Source of the DNA: Strongyloides papillosus
Lineage: Eukaryota; Nematoda; Chromadorea; Rhabditida; Strongyloididae
Assembly (NCBI GenBank): GCA_005656395.1
Contig: SRSI01000013.1
Location: forward strand, 124,001-188,000
Direction of reading: 5' to 3'
Length of the DNA: 64,000 bases
Made by a program: the position numbers and the translations under genes. Positions 53,531 to 64,000 of the stretch are shown here, in pieces (positions within the stretch are counted from its first letter, which is position 1; each line of letters opens with the position of its first letter). The notes under the pieces were generated by a model. The model worked only from the letters and a program-made list of their open reading frames with translations. It had not been told where the DNA came from and ran no database searches.

Positions 53531-54752
53531 ATGAAGCTGATCGAAATTATATTTTTTACTATACTAATTCATTTTGTTTCAACTAAAAAAGTACGGTTTT
53601 ACAGTTATTATTTATATTTTAATTGTAATTTAGGGTAGTAGAAAATCCCCAAAAACCAGTAAAAAGCCATCATCTTCTATTATTAAATCTTTCTATATGA
53701 ATAAAACAATAGAATACATGGTTCAGAATGAATTAGAATCAACTATTTACGACGATGCTCACATACTAATGGAACAAAAAATATGTGTTAAATATGTAAA
53801 AACTACTAGGTCGGCATCTCTTATAAATGCGACTCTTATTAAAAGAGGTAATAAATGCAGTGCTTCTGCAGATCTTGTTGGAAGACATGTTAGTTTCACC
53901 GTTATTGTAAATAGTGATTGTAATACAATGTCTAGGATTCAAAAATTAATTTATTGGAGTCTTTACATGAGATATGAATTTGCTAAATGTCTGGGAAATA
54001 AACAAGGGCATATTATTGAAAAAAAAATGGCAAATGTAATAAAAAAATATAATTGTAGCTTTGATAAAAGTGAAACAACAACAACAATAAGCGAATTTTC
54101 AGTTGAATATTCATACTTTAGTCTTCCAAAAGTGGATGGTATTGAACCTAAAACTTTGAGACAAATTGACTATTCCAGAGAGTTTTCCTTCCATGAAATT
54201 AAAGATTTAAATAAAAAAATATGTCAAAATAGTTGTAAAAAATCTAAAATTAGCTGTAAAAATTATAGCTATAAAAATCCCAAGAAATGTAACGAGTGTT
54301 TATGTCCCTATTTTTATAATGGATACAAATGTCAAAACTTTGTAAAATCACAACATCCAAAATTGTGTGGAAAAGGATCATTAACAGCTCAAAGGAAATT
54401 ATCAAAAATGAGTTTAAATTTAGAAGTAGGATGTCTTTATAAAGTAAAAGCTAAAAACAAAAAAAGACAAATAAAAGTTACTTTCAAGTTTGATCAGCCT
54501 GTTTTCTGGGACTGCAAAATTTATAGAAACCTTGAAATTAGGTACCGCAAAGATAAATCTGAGACAGGATTAATTCCATGTGGAAATATGAGTAAATTCA
54601 GTGTAACAGGTAGTTATGGAGGATATATTTTGATATACCATCCAAAACTATATAGTAATAGACCTCGTAAAATAATAATGGAGTATTATGAATTAAAAAC
54701 AAAAATGTCTAAAATTTATAAAGAAAAAAAATTTAAAAATTTTGCTAAGTGA
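53531..54752 (+). CDS. astacin-like secreted pseudoprotease (active site lost)
   Basis: Two exons, 53531-53590 and 53634-54752 (43-base intron GTACGG...ATTTAG), give 392 residues: a signal peptide (MKLIEIIFFTILIHFVSTKK), an astacin (M12A) domain at ~45-205, a Cys-rich EGF-like region at ~215-255 (CNECLCPYFYNGYKC) and a CUB-like tail at ~265-385. Astacins are secreted zinc proteases. Here the expected HExxHxxGxxHE segment reads KLIYWSLYMRYEF (~124-136): the three zinc histidines become Lys, Trp and Tyr, and the catalytic Glu becomes Leu. The Met-turn (SxMHY) reads SLPKV. The protein should therefore not bind zinc or cleave peptides, yet the frame is open and the fold residues (CVKYV, FSFHEIKDLN) remain. 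Two broken relatives lie upstream. It may act as a binding or decoy protein, or be early in decay. Confidence 0.82.
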
Positions 54753-55133
54753 ATTACGCTAAAATTAATTATTTAAAGTAGATAAATGTACAATTTACTT
54801 TATAGAAAAAGGATAAAAAGTTTAACTAATAAGTAATGCAATTGATCAAAAAAAATTATTTAATTTTGACTGACTTTAATATAACTAATTTCTACATGGA
54901 AATTAAAAACATATTCAATGATGTTATGGATAATAAGTGAGCTTTGTTGAAAATAAACTACACTACTAGAGATGCTATTTTATTATGACATTTATTCTTT
55001 ATTTATAGGTTAGCTTAAATAATATAAAGTATTTATGTATTAATTGTTAATTTTACCTATCAAATTACTGAAAAAATAATTTTTATAATTTATTGATTTC
55101 TTTATGATCTGTCACTAACAAAAATATTACTTA
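54753..55133. other. short intergenic spacer
   Basis: AT-rich spacer between the astacin-like gene and TIR element copy 2; nothing supported. Confidence 0.5.
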
Positions 55134-56086
55134 GACAAACACAAAAAAATCGGACAAACTTCGACATTTTTATGTGAAATGCAGTAAAAATGTCCCACCT
55201 TTTTAAAAAGTTAAAATTTATTCAAATTTTAAAAATATCAGCAACAACAAAAATGTTTTAAATGACACAAATTGTTAGATTTTCGCATAAATTTAATCGT
55301 TTTTTCACAAAAATATAAACTTTTAATATTTTGAAGTAATGTAACATTTAGTCAATCTTAGAAATTTTAAAAATATTATACTTATTTTAGAATCTATACT
55401 GTTTTTATAATATATTATGAAGTGAGTTATCAGAAGTCAATTTCGTGTAAAGTTGTTAACGTTTTAACAAAAATCATTCTTTTAAGCAACCCGTTAACAC
55501 CAGTAAATTGAAAAATTTAGAAATTTAACAACAACAATAAGAAAGAGTGATAATTATCTAACCATACAAAGTAATGTCTATTGAAAATATTATCTTAGTA
55601 CTTGCTATTTTTCTTTTTTAAATTAAAATATTTAAAAAATTTTTTACTATGAACAAAACGTATAATGTTTTAAAACTTTTAATCAGTTTGACTTTTAAAG
55701 ATGATCTTGAAAAACAGTATAAAAAAGTTGAGTCATCAGATGAATATAACTTTTTATAAAAATCTTGTTTATAGTTATTCAAACCATTGAAGAATATTTA
55801 AAAAAAATACTATCATATGCCAAAAATGTACTTTTTAAAAGCATTAATAATCTTATATAAAATTCTAATATTGTATTTTAAAATGTATTGTAGAAATTAA
55901 CTTAAATTTTAAAATAACAACAATATGATAGAAAAATGGAAACTTATTTTAATTATTGCTTTAACTTTTTGTACGAAATAATTACGTTAAAATTAGTCAC
56001 AAATCAAGAAAATTCAAATTTTATTAAATAAAAAAATTTATTATATTTTATGCAAAACTGTGTCCCAATTTTTATTTGTGTGTGTT
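55134..56086. mobile_element. non-autonomous TIR element, copy 2 (inverted orientation)
   Basis: A 953-base copy lying opposite to copies 1 and 3. Left end GACAAACACAAAAAAATCGG; right end on the minus strand AACACACACAAATAAAAATT; TA flanks both. Its left interior matches the reverse complement of the right half of copy 1 (AATGTCCCACC, AAGTCAATTTCGTG, ACAACAATAA blocks). Its right interior matches the reverse complement of the left half of copy 1 (AAGTTAATTTCTACAATACA, TTTGTGACTAATTTTAACG). It encodes no protein and lacks the nested palindrome, so it shows the likely ancestral length. Confidence 0.72.
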
Positions 56087-56125
56087 TATTATTTAAATTT
56101 ATTAGTAATATTTTTTTTTGAAAAA

Positions 56126-56172
56126 GCCAGCCTTGGAACCGCCTTCGGCAGGTCAGAGCTGTTCCACAGAGC
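56126..56172. other. isolated GC-rich islet with hairpin potential
   Basis: Forty-seven bases with about 30 G or C, in DNA that is otherwise about four-fifths A or T. GGAAC near the start can pair with GTTCC near the end, enclosing a second small hairpin (CCGCC-TTC-GGCAGG with one bulge). It starts 40 bases beyond TIR element copy 2. I cannot match it to tRNA, 5S, SL or another known RNA. Confidence 0.4.
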
Positions 56173-56479
56173 ATATTTTTTAATAATGAATTTTTATACT
56201 AAATTATTAATCAAAGAAGTATGTGTATAAAAAAATTGTTTCATTGAATTTCATATCTATGGAGAAGAAGAATAGCCGTAAAAACATTGTTATAATATAT
56301 AAATATTTCTGATTGTGGTAATCATTTTATAACGTCTACATCTATTGAAACTGTTTGATTGAGTAAAAAATTTACTCAACAAAAAGAATTTTATTTATAT
56401 CCAAAAGGTAAATAAAAATGAATATTTGAAACATTCTTAGTAACTATTTAGGTGACTATTCATCATATTTTTGAAATTG
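56173..56479. other. short AT-rich spacer
   Basis: Nothing supported between the GC-rich islet and the tandem repeat. Confidence 0.45.
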
Positions 56480-57590
56480 TTATAAACAATTTGATACCAT
56501 TGCTCCACTAACTTAATATTTAACTTAATTTTACAAATATGTAAAAGAGAAAAACAAAAAAATTAATACCTAAAATACTTTTTTCGTTTTTAAGCTACAA
56601 ACTTTGTTATGGTTTCATATTTTAAATCAGACTTTGATCTATGTACTATATTTAATTTTATTTACTTTAAACAACTTTTTATAAAGTTATAACATTCAAA
56701 AATTTTAATTTGTACTAAAAAAATGGTTTTCACATTTTAGCTTATAAACTTTACTAATTTTTTGTTAATCTTTTTAATATTAAGTTTCCCCCTAATTCTA
56801 TGCTTATATCTTTCAAATGAGTCATAAACCATAAAATTTTATTAACCCTGGAAAAATTTATTTTTGGAACAAAACTATGCAAAAATGCATTCAAAAAGTG
56901 GTGTTTTTTTAACATAATTTGGTCAATTATAGACCAAACGTTTTGATACCCTTTTTCCGCACTAAGTTAGGACAAACACATCTAATTACTACTTAACCAT
57001 AAAAATTGATTAAGTTTGAGGAAAGTTATACTGAAGACAAAATTGATTTTTATGAAAAAAATGAAAAAAAAGGGAAAATGTTGGTATTCAAATTAAGATA
57101 CCTTCTTTTGTTATTAAGCTATAAACTTCGTTAGACCTTTATTTTTTAAGATAGACGTAGATCTATATCATACATATTATTTTATTTATTTTCATTAACA
57201 TACTAAATTAAAGCTGTTTAAATTTTAAATTTTTTTTCCAAAATGGTCGTTACTCTTTGCACCATAACTCGGCCAATTTTTAGTACAATTCTATAGTATT
57301 GTGTTTACGCACTATTATGAAATCAAAATTTTCAAATGAAATATATACCGTTGTATCTTATGTATTTTGAAATAACGTTATCTCCTGGTCAAATATATGC
57401 TAAAAAGGGGTCGAAAAAGAGTGTTTTTTAAAAGTAACTTGGCCAAAAATTTTTGAAACTGATCGAGCCCGTCTAGTTAGAAAAAAATAAATTTTTTGGC
57501 TATTTACCCTTAAAAATCTGTTGAATTTGATGAGAGTTATGAAAGAGACAATTTTTTTTCTTATTTCTTTTTATTATAGACAATTTTTAG
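56480..57590. repeat. diverged ~520-bp tandem repeat
   Basis: Two long imperfect units lie head to tail at about 56585-57102 and 57103-57590, preceded by the tail of a third (about 56480-56584). Shared blocks in order are AAGCTAYAAACTTYGTTA, GATCTATRTMATAYAT (with variations), ATAATTTGGTCAATT versus ATAACTCGGCCAATTT, a GTGTTTTTTTAAC-like block followed by TTGGNCAA, and AAAAATTGATTAAGTTTGAG versus AAAAATCTGTTGAATTTGAT. There are no open frames of note. Copies are well diverged, so the borders are approximate. Confidence 0.5.
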
Positions 57591-60500
57591 TTATTTTTTC
57601 TATGTTATTTTATAAACACAGTTAAATACAACAATCGAATGAAAAAAACTGAATTTTTCAAAAGTTCAACATACTCTTATAACTGTATCTAAATTTGTAA
57701 CACGAAAAGGCATGAAAATAAATTTCTATTCCTACATTATCACTTCACTTGTTATAAAAGTAGCTTTGTCTTAGTTTTTAAATATCTATCGCATTCAATT
57801 AAATCATAGCTGTAACGAGTTGGTTTCTGAATTATCTCTTCTGTTTTCTTCGTTAAAAATGAAAATACTTTTTTTAGATTTTAAAAATTATAGTAATTAC
57901 CTTATATTATTATTAAAATTTCTAAAATTATTATATCATTTAAATTATTATTTGAAATCATTATCAATTTTCTATATAGACTTAATAAATTTAGTAAGGA
58001 ATATGGTTTTATATAATATATTTCTTACTAATGAAATGATGAATCAAGTAAAATTTGTGTTTTTTATATCTAAAATTATTTTTTTAATTTGAGTTGTTAT
58101 TTTTGTAGTTTTCGATAGTATTTAAATGTCTTAGACCACTGTACATATATAACAGGGGAAGTGATAACATAGGAATTAGTATTTTTTTCCATCCTTTTTC
58201 CTGGCAGAATTTGAATATAGTCATAAGAGTTTAATGAATTTGTCAAACATTTTTGATTCGGTTATTCTTTTCATACTTTTTAGTGGCAAAAATTAATTAT
58301 CTTTAAACTTTATAATGATAAAAGTTTATGAAATGTAAATAACCAAATCAATAATTCAAGTGTTCATTTTTTCAATCATGGCATTCAATAATTATAAATC
58401 TCTTAAAACAATACTTAGTTTTAAAAACAAATTTGTTAACTTAATATGTGGTAAAAAAAACTTGAAAATTAAAATTCTAAATTGGTAAAAGGAAAAAAAA
58501 TTGTTACTCATTAGAAATATCCTTTTAAGCGGTCTAATAATTAAAAAATTAACTAGTAATAATAAAAGTCTAAATTTGATTTTTTTAGATTTAAAAAACT
58601 CGAATTCTATTAAAAGCCTCATTTGTTCTCAGTATCGTTGTCTCAAAAAGGTTTTGGAAAGTGCTAAAAAACCATGGTTTTTTTATTTGTATATAACTGG
58701 GATATCCAACAAATAGTAATAATACACATACATATTAAATTTGTATGTGTTAAATTTATTTTTAAATTGCACTTTGTCCATTAATTACAAGAATTACCAT
58801 ATTCTGATATTATAGCTTTATTTTGAAAAAACATTTTTTAAATTTTTTAGATTCTAGTAACTAATGTTAGAATCTATCTACATGCAAAATTCCAGAGTCA
58901 TATTCTAAAATCTAGGAAGTCAAAAATGCTAGATTATATTTTTGATTCTTATACACGCTATCAGGAAGTTAATATGTTAAATAAAATAAATGTCAATTTT
59001 ATGCAGGAATACTTTTTTATATTAAAATGTTTACAAACAATAATTATTTCCTTCGCAAAAGTTGAATGTAACCTTATGAGCTAGTTTTCAATCAAAGGCT
59101 TTTATAATTGTTTTTTTGATTTATTATAAATTATCCTATAGGTGTTAAATGAAATAATAATTAAATTTTGATAAGTGCACTATGAAAATATTCAAATTAA
59201 TAAAAGTTATTAGAATAGAAATAGTAATACAATTACATGATTGTGTTTATTTTTAATTTTTGGAGACCTGGTAAATTGAAGAAAATTGAACATTCTTAAA
59301 AATTGATTATTAGAAGAATAACACATATGTCATGGAATTTTTTTTAAAAATACAAATAGTTATAGTTAATACTTTGTAAAGATTCACTTATTTCCACAAA
59401 AGATTGTTTATGACGAATGTCAAAATTTTGTAAATTTTTCATGATCATATTTTTCTTTAAAGTTTCAAGTCTACATAACCTTTTTGTAACCTCCATTTAT
59501 CATTATAAAATGTAAATGATAGATTTTGATGCAAATTTGATGTATAGGAATTATATCCACATTATTACATGATAATTTATTTTCAACACTTTAATTACTT
59601 ATATTTATATTATCTTAAACTAACAAATTCCTTGAAATATAATTTTATAAAATGTTTTTTTAAATAACGCGATTATAAGCGTTAAAGTTTGTAGTATATG
59701 TTATCAACTTATTTTGTGAATAATTTAGAATATTTGTTGGAGAAGAAACAATCTATTAATTCTTTAAGATTAATTCAATCTTTTTAGAAATTGCTTTGAT
59801 GTAATATGCCGGTAGTCGTTTTGTCATCGAAAAACAACTAGAAACTGACTTTTCAAACTTTTTTGTATAAATATAAGTTTATTTTTATCAAAAATTAGAA
59901 TATGACTAAGTAATACTCTCTATTTTATTAAACAAAACAATTTCATTGTACTTTTTACTATTATTTATACAAAGTTTATTAAAAACAAATTTTTATTAAA
60001 AAAACTATTAATTCAAAATTAAGATAATTTGGAACACTTTTGACAATTGTTTAAGATTGTTGAATTTTAATCAATATTTCAAAACAATTTAAAAGGTAAA
60101 TTATTTTTCGATAATACAACTTTCTTAAAAAATTTTCTAACTAAAATATATTTGTACTTTTACTGGTGAAATATAAAAATAGATTTTTTCTATAATTAAC
60201 TTTAGTTTATTTATTAGATCATCTTTCTAAAAACTAATTTGGTTTATCCTAACTTTTTTTGAAATAATAATATAAAATGTAATTCTAAAATTTGTTGATT
60301 GATATAATATAATAAACATCCTGTGTAACATAATACTTATAATAATAATCATATTTTTGTCAAATAAAATTGTATTAAATATTCTATTAAGTATAAAATT
60401 TTATTATTGTTACATTATATTCATTAACATGTCACAGACATTTTAAACACAAAATATACTTCACTTTTAAAAATTATTCTTATGAAATAAAATAAGATGA

Positions 60501-62286
60501 ATGAAAAATAGAGTATTCATATTCTCACTAGAATAAAAATTAAAATTTATTATGTTTTCAATTACAAAACTAATTGTCTTTAAAAACTTTTAACTATATT
60601 TAAAATTTTTATCTCATTCATGAAAAATTGAATTGTTTAACAATAATATGCACACTTATATTATTACAAATTACCAGTAATAAAAATTAAAATTTTTCTT
60701 ATTTTAATAAGGGAAATGAAGAATTATAAAATTAAAATTGTTTTAAATTACCTAATAATAAAGATGAATTATTACTTTTTTCAACATAATACACTATGAA
60801 ACTTATGGAGTCAAAGAATTAGAGAAACTAGAATACATTAAAATTGTTAAACTTAAAAATAACATTTTTAAAATTTATAAATAAATAAAATATTCAATTA
60901 TTACTGTTTAAATTATTAGTATTCTAATAGTTTCATTTATTCACTGTAAGTGATAATCGCTTTTTTTAAATAATTCAACATTTTTAATTGCTCAACGATA
61001 TAAAAAATGATTTAAAAGGATAAAAAATATTATTACCTACTTTATCACCTTCCCATCATCATTTAAAAACAATTTTAATTTTATGAGATAAAATGTGATT
61101 TATAAAAAATGCAGTTATTTTAAAAATAAATTTAACATTTAATGTTATATTAATCAGGTTTCCCTCTTTACTTATTATTTTATGATGTACTTTTGGCAAA
61201 TTTCAAATTTTACACTATATCACCAAAAAGAATCATATTTCACTCTTCCATAATTGTTTAATTATATATAGAATAGAATAAATAAGTTGTATTTTTAAGT
61301 GATATTAATATTCCTTAAATTGAGTATCGTAAATATTACAAATTTGTATATTCTTTTTATAAATCTTCTTTTTGACACATATATTATATAAGTAACATAT
61401 AAATTTAACAATGATTTTGTTAATAATCTAAACATGAAAATTGAGAAATTAAATCACTTCAAATCTATTTCTTTTATTCACATACCTACCATTGCTTCTT
61501 TTTTTATGTTCTTATAAAAGGTACATTGTGACATTATGATTCAAAGCAATAATTTTTTTTCTATTAACAAGAAAAAAATCTTAATGCTCTCTCTTCAATT
61601 AAAAAATTAAATTTAATTCTATTTAATTGAAGGTTCATATATAAAGATAATTTCTATTTGGTATCATTGTACTAGTGTATTACAAAAGAAACAAATAAAT
61701 AAACCTCTCAATTTAATTTAGTCTAGTTGATTTGGCAAAAACATTATATATACCTTAAATTCATCTTATAAAATCTATTGTAAGGGTAAATATAATGTGT
61801 CAAAATAATGATATATTAAATTATAAAGTAAAAGATGAATAAATTAATACTCTCTATTGTATAATTTTATATTCCCATTTAATATATCAAAAAGAATTTT
61901 TATTTATTTAGCTTCACCTTCATCCTCTATCCTACTATTTTATTGAACTATTCTTCATACTATTAAATTAAGTTGATAAAAAGTCATTATACTTCCATTT
62001 CTTATATGCCTTTGTCAAAAAAACAATTTTTATATGTTAATTACTATATTTAATTTATTGTATATCAATAACATTAAATACATTACCATGTAATTTATTG
62101 TAATTTTTTCCTTTCTTTAAAGAGTCACTAAAAACTTGATATTACTTTTACTCAAATTTATCTTTTTTTTTCTTCATTTATCCAATATTTATAAAAATTG
62201 TATAATAATCTTCATCATATTTCTTTAAAATAAAGTTATTTTAGTTTATGACAATTGGCGCAAAATATTGGTTTATTAAAATAAAA
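57591..62286. other. 4.7-kb gene-poor interval
   Basis: AT-rich DNA. A plus-strand open segment at about 58851-59083 is preceded by TTTTTTAG and reads through LKSRKSKMLDYIFDSYTRYQ. It faintly resembles the middle of a hAT transposase, but not enough to call. Open frames at 57820-58092 and 58392-58716 look like chance. The right end should contain the promoter of the ShKT gene. Confidence 0.45.
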
Positions 62287-64000
62287 ATGAGACCAAAAAA
62301 TTTAACAATAATTTTCATGATACTATTTTTGTCTTTTCATCACGACATTATGGCGCAAAGTATCGAAAAACCACCCTCCGTCTACAGTTGGATTGAGGAG
62401 AATTCTTATATCTGTAAGTTATTAATTATAATATTGACATAATAAAAAAAATTATATTTAGGTACTTTTGTGACAATGGACGATCAACCGGAAATTACTT
62501 TTTTATCTGAAGATGAGGGATCTGAGTGTTCATCATGCCCTGAGGTTCCAGCACACCTTGTTCCAAGACAAGCTTGCGCTACAATAAAAAGACCTAAAGA
62601 TGATATTGTTCATATAAGTTGTCAACCTCTACCAGAATTATGTGTTATTGAATTTAGAAATAGATATTCGGAATTTTTTCAAAGAGTTGAAAAAAATTTT
62701 GAAAAACACCTACTTTTGAAAAATGTAGAGAGTCAAAATAAATCAATGTTATTACCTTCATTACAATTTAATGATACAATGAGAAAAAATATACCATCAA
62801 CAACACAATCAACCACCAAAACTACTAAAGTACCCTCAGTAATAAACTCTAGAATTATTAATATTAATGATCGTTTAAAATTCCTATCATCAAAGGTATT
62901 TTTTATAATTTTTTGATCAAAAAACAATCTCTAAAATTTTTTAGGATGCCATTAAAGATCATATAACGAAGAATGTTTTTAAACAGGTAAATAGAAATTA
63001 TTATTAATATTCCTGTACTATATATTTTAGAAGTCTATAATGATTAAAGAAAATCAAGGTGGAAGAATTAATTTTATGGAAAATAATCCAAGTACTAAAA
63101 CATCAATAATCACAACAACCACACATCAGGAGTTAATTTTATCACCACCAATTAATAAACAATTTGATGAAGGACCACTAAATGAAAGGAATTTAACTTC
63201 TAATGAAAAAAATATTATTATCACTAGCTTTTCTTTACCCTCTCAAAACCAATCAAATGCACAACTTTTTAGAAAGAATAAACGAATAACTAATAGTACT
63301 AGTACATTTTCAAGAAACAGTCAATTGCTTTTTTTAAATAATTTCAACAAAACAAATAAAATTACCGAAGGTAACATAACTAAGGACATTCTTTTTTATC
63401 AAAAAGACAATGATATTTGTGAAGATAAAAGCAAGGTAAGTAAACAAAATATAGAAAGAGATAAAAAAAATATTTAATCTATTTTTGTTATACTAATGAC
63501 CGTGTTAGTTTAATTACAATTATTTTCAAAAGAAGTAATCTATGATACTTTATGAAAAAAGATATATCAAAAATTGTAATATATTATGTAAGATGTAAAG
63601 CGTAAGAATTTCATTAAATTTATGTTAACATTAAAAATAGTTTTATGTGTTTCTTATTTTATTTCTTGCCATTGATTAACTTTATCAAGTAATATATCAA
63701 CTTTTATAGATCTGTTGTTTCTGGGCATTGACAGGAGAATGTACCACCAATCCATTCTGGATGAGAATAAATTGTCCACAAGCATGTGGAACGTGTGGGT
63801 GTAAATGTAAGTAAAAAAAGTAATAAGAGAAAAAATTTTTAATTCATACTATTTATTAAAATAAAAATATTTTAAAATATATGAATAATGAGGCTTAATA
63901 ATTATCTTTTTAGTAAAAAATGCCGACAAATGCGCATCAACAGGTATTAAATGTAAATTGCCCACAACAACAACTGAAGGAACATCTACAACAACTCTTA
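62287..64000 (+). CDS. secreted ShKT-domain protein with Thr-rich segments (3' truncated)
   Basis: The first six exons are visible: 62287-62413, 62462-62895, 62945-62986, 63031-63435, 63710-63806, and 63914 to the window edge. All joins keep frame. The start chosen gives a signal peptide (MRPKNLTIIFMILFLSFHHD); an upstream in-frame ATG at 62248 is possible. Exon 2 has Cys residues (ECSSCPEVPAHLVPRQAC) and a Thr-rich stretch; exons 3-4 are polar and Ser/Asn/Thr-rich. The end of exon 4 and exon 5 encode an ShKT domain with six cysteines: DICEDKS, KICCFWALTGEC, NPFWMRINCPQACGTCGC. ShKT modules are small disulphide-rich extracellular domains very common in nematode secreted and surface proteins. 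Exon 6 is again Thr-rich, mucin-like. The end of the gene and any second ShKT domain or membrane anchor lie outside the window. No name is recognised. Confidence 0.8.

Noticed and set aside
57820..58716. Several open frames of 70-90 residues on both strands
   Set aside because: Leu/Ile/Lys/Asn-rich, mutually overlapping, with no recognisable family.
1..64000. tRNA, 5S rRNA, spliced-leader RNA genes and CRISPR arrays
   Set aside because: I looked for T-arm-like GTTCGAATCC boxes, the conserved SL sequence and regularly spaced direct repeats, and found none.

Overview
The window looks like a fragment of a nuclear chromosome from a parasitic nematode of the Strongyloides type (inference). It is extremely AT-rich. 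Its genes are interrupted by GT..AG introns, many of them only 30-70 bases long. It carries nematode-restricted families (ground-like, Str-superfamily chemoreceptors, ShKT proteins, divergent astacins) beside conserved animal genes (SLC33A1, SGSM3). I saw no bacterial operon signals, rRNA, tRNA or CRISPR array.

Layout. 0-4.4 kb is a graveyard: a broken ubiquitin-protease gene, a 575-bp deleted mariner, a decayed LINE endonuclease, and a 1.27-kb mariner with a dead transposase. At 9.07-9.44 kb sits a small two-exon neuropeptide gene whose predicted peptide closely resembles arthropod C-type allatostatin. 13.7-22.8 kb holds two conserved plus-strand genes, an acetyl-CoA transporter (SLC33A1) and a TBC/SH3/RUN Rab-GAP (SGSM3). 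A minus-strand ground-like gene is nested in the longest SLC33A1 intron. 23.4-29.1 kb encodes a 1789-residue secreted EGF/VWA-like protein from seven exons.

32.4-33.5 kb is an intact DD41D mariner-superfamily transposase with no recognisable terminal repeats. 35.4-36.3 kb is a frameshifted lysine-rich gene. 38.75-41.06 kb is a tandem pair of seven-transmembrane chemoreceptor genes. 43.6-54.8 kb contains three copies of an astacin-like gene, one open and two decayed. In the open copy all three zinc-binding histidines and the catalytic glutamate of the astacin motif are replaced, and the replaced motif is shared with a decayed copy, so the loss probably preceded duplication. These copies are interspersed with three copies of a ~1-kb non-autonomous TIR element, one of which holds a second palindromic element. 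56.1-57.6 kb has an isolated GC-rich 47-bp islet and a diverged ~520-bp tandem repeat. 62.3 kb to the right edge is the 5' part of a secreted ShKT-domain gene with Thr-rich stretches, which runs off the window.

The genes do not form one pathway. Several act at the cell surface, outside the cell or in signalling (neuropeptide, chemoreceptors, ground-like, EGF/VWA, astacin-like, ShKT). The remaining space is AT-rich intergenic DNA with transposon debris. All exon structures were read by hand from splice signals and reading-frame continuity, without transcript data.
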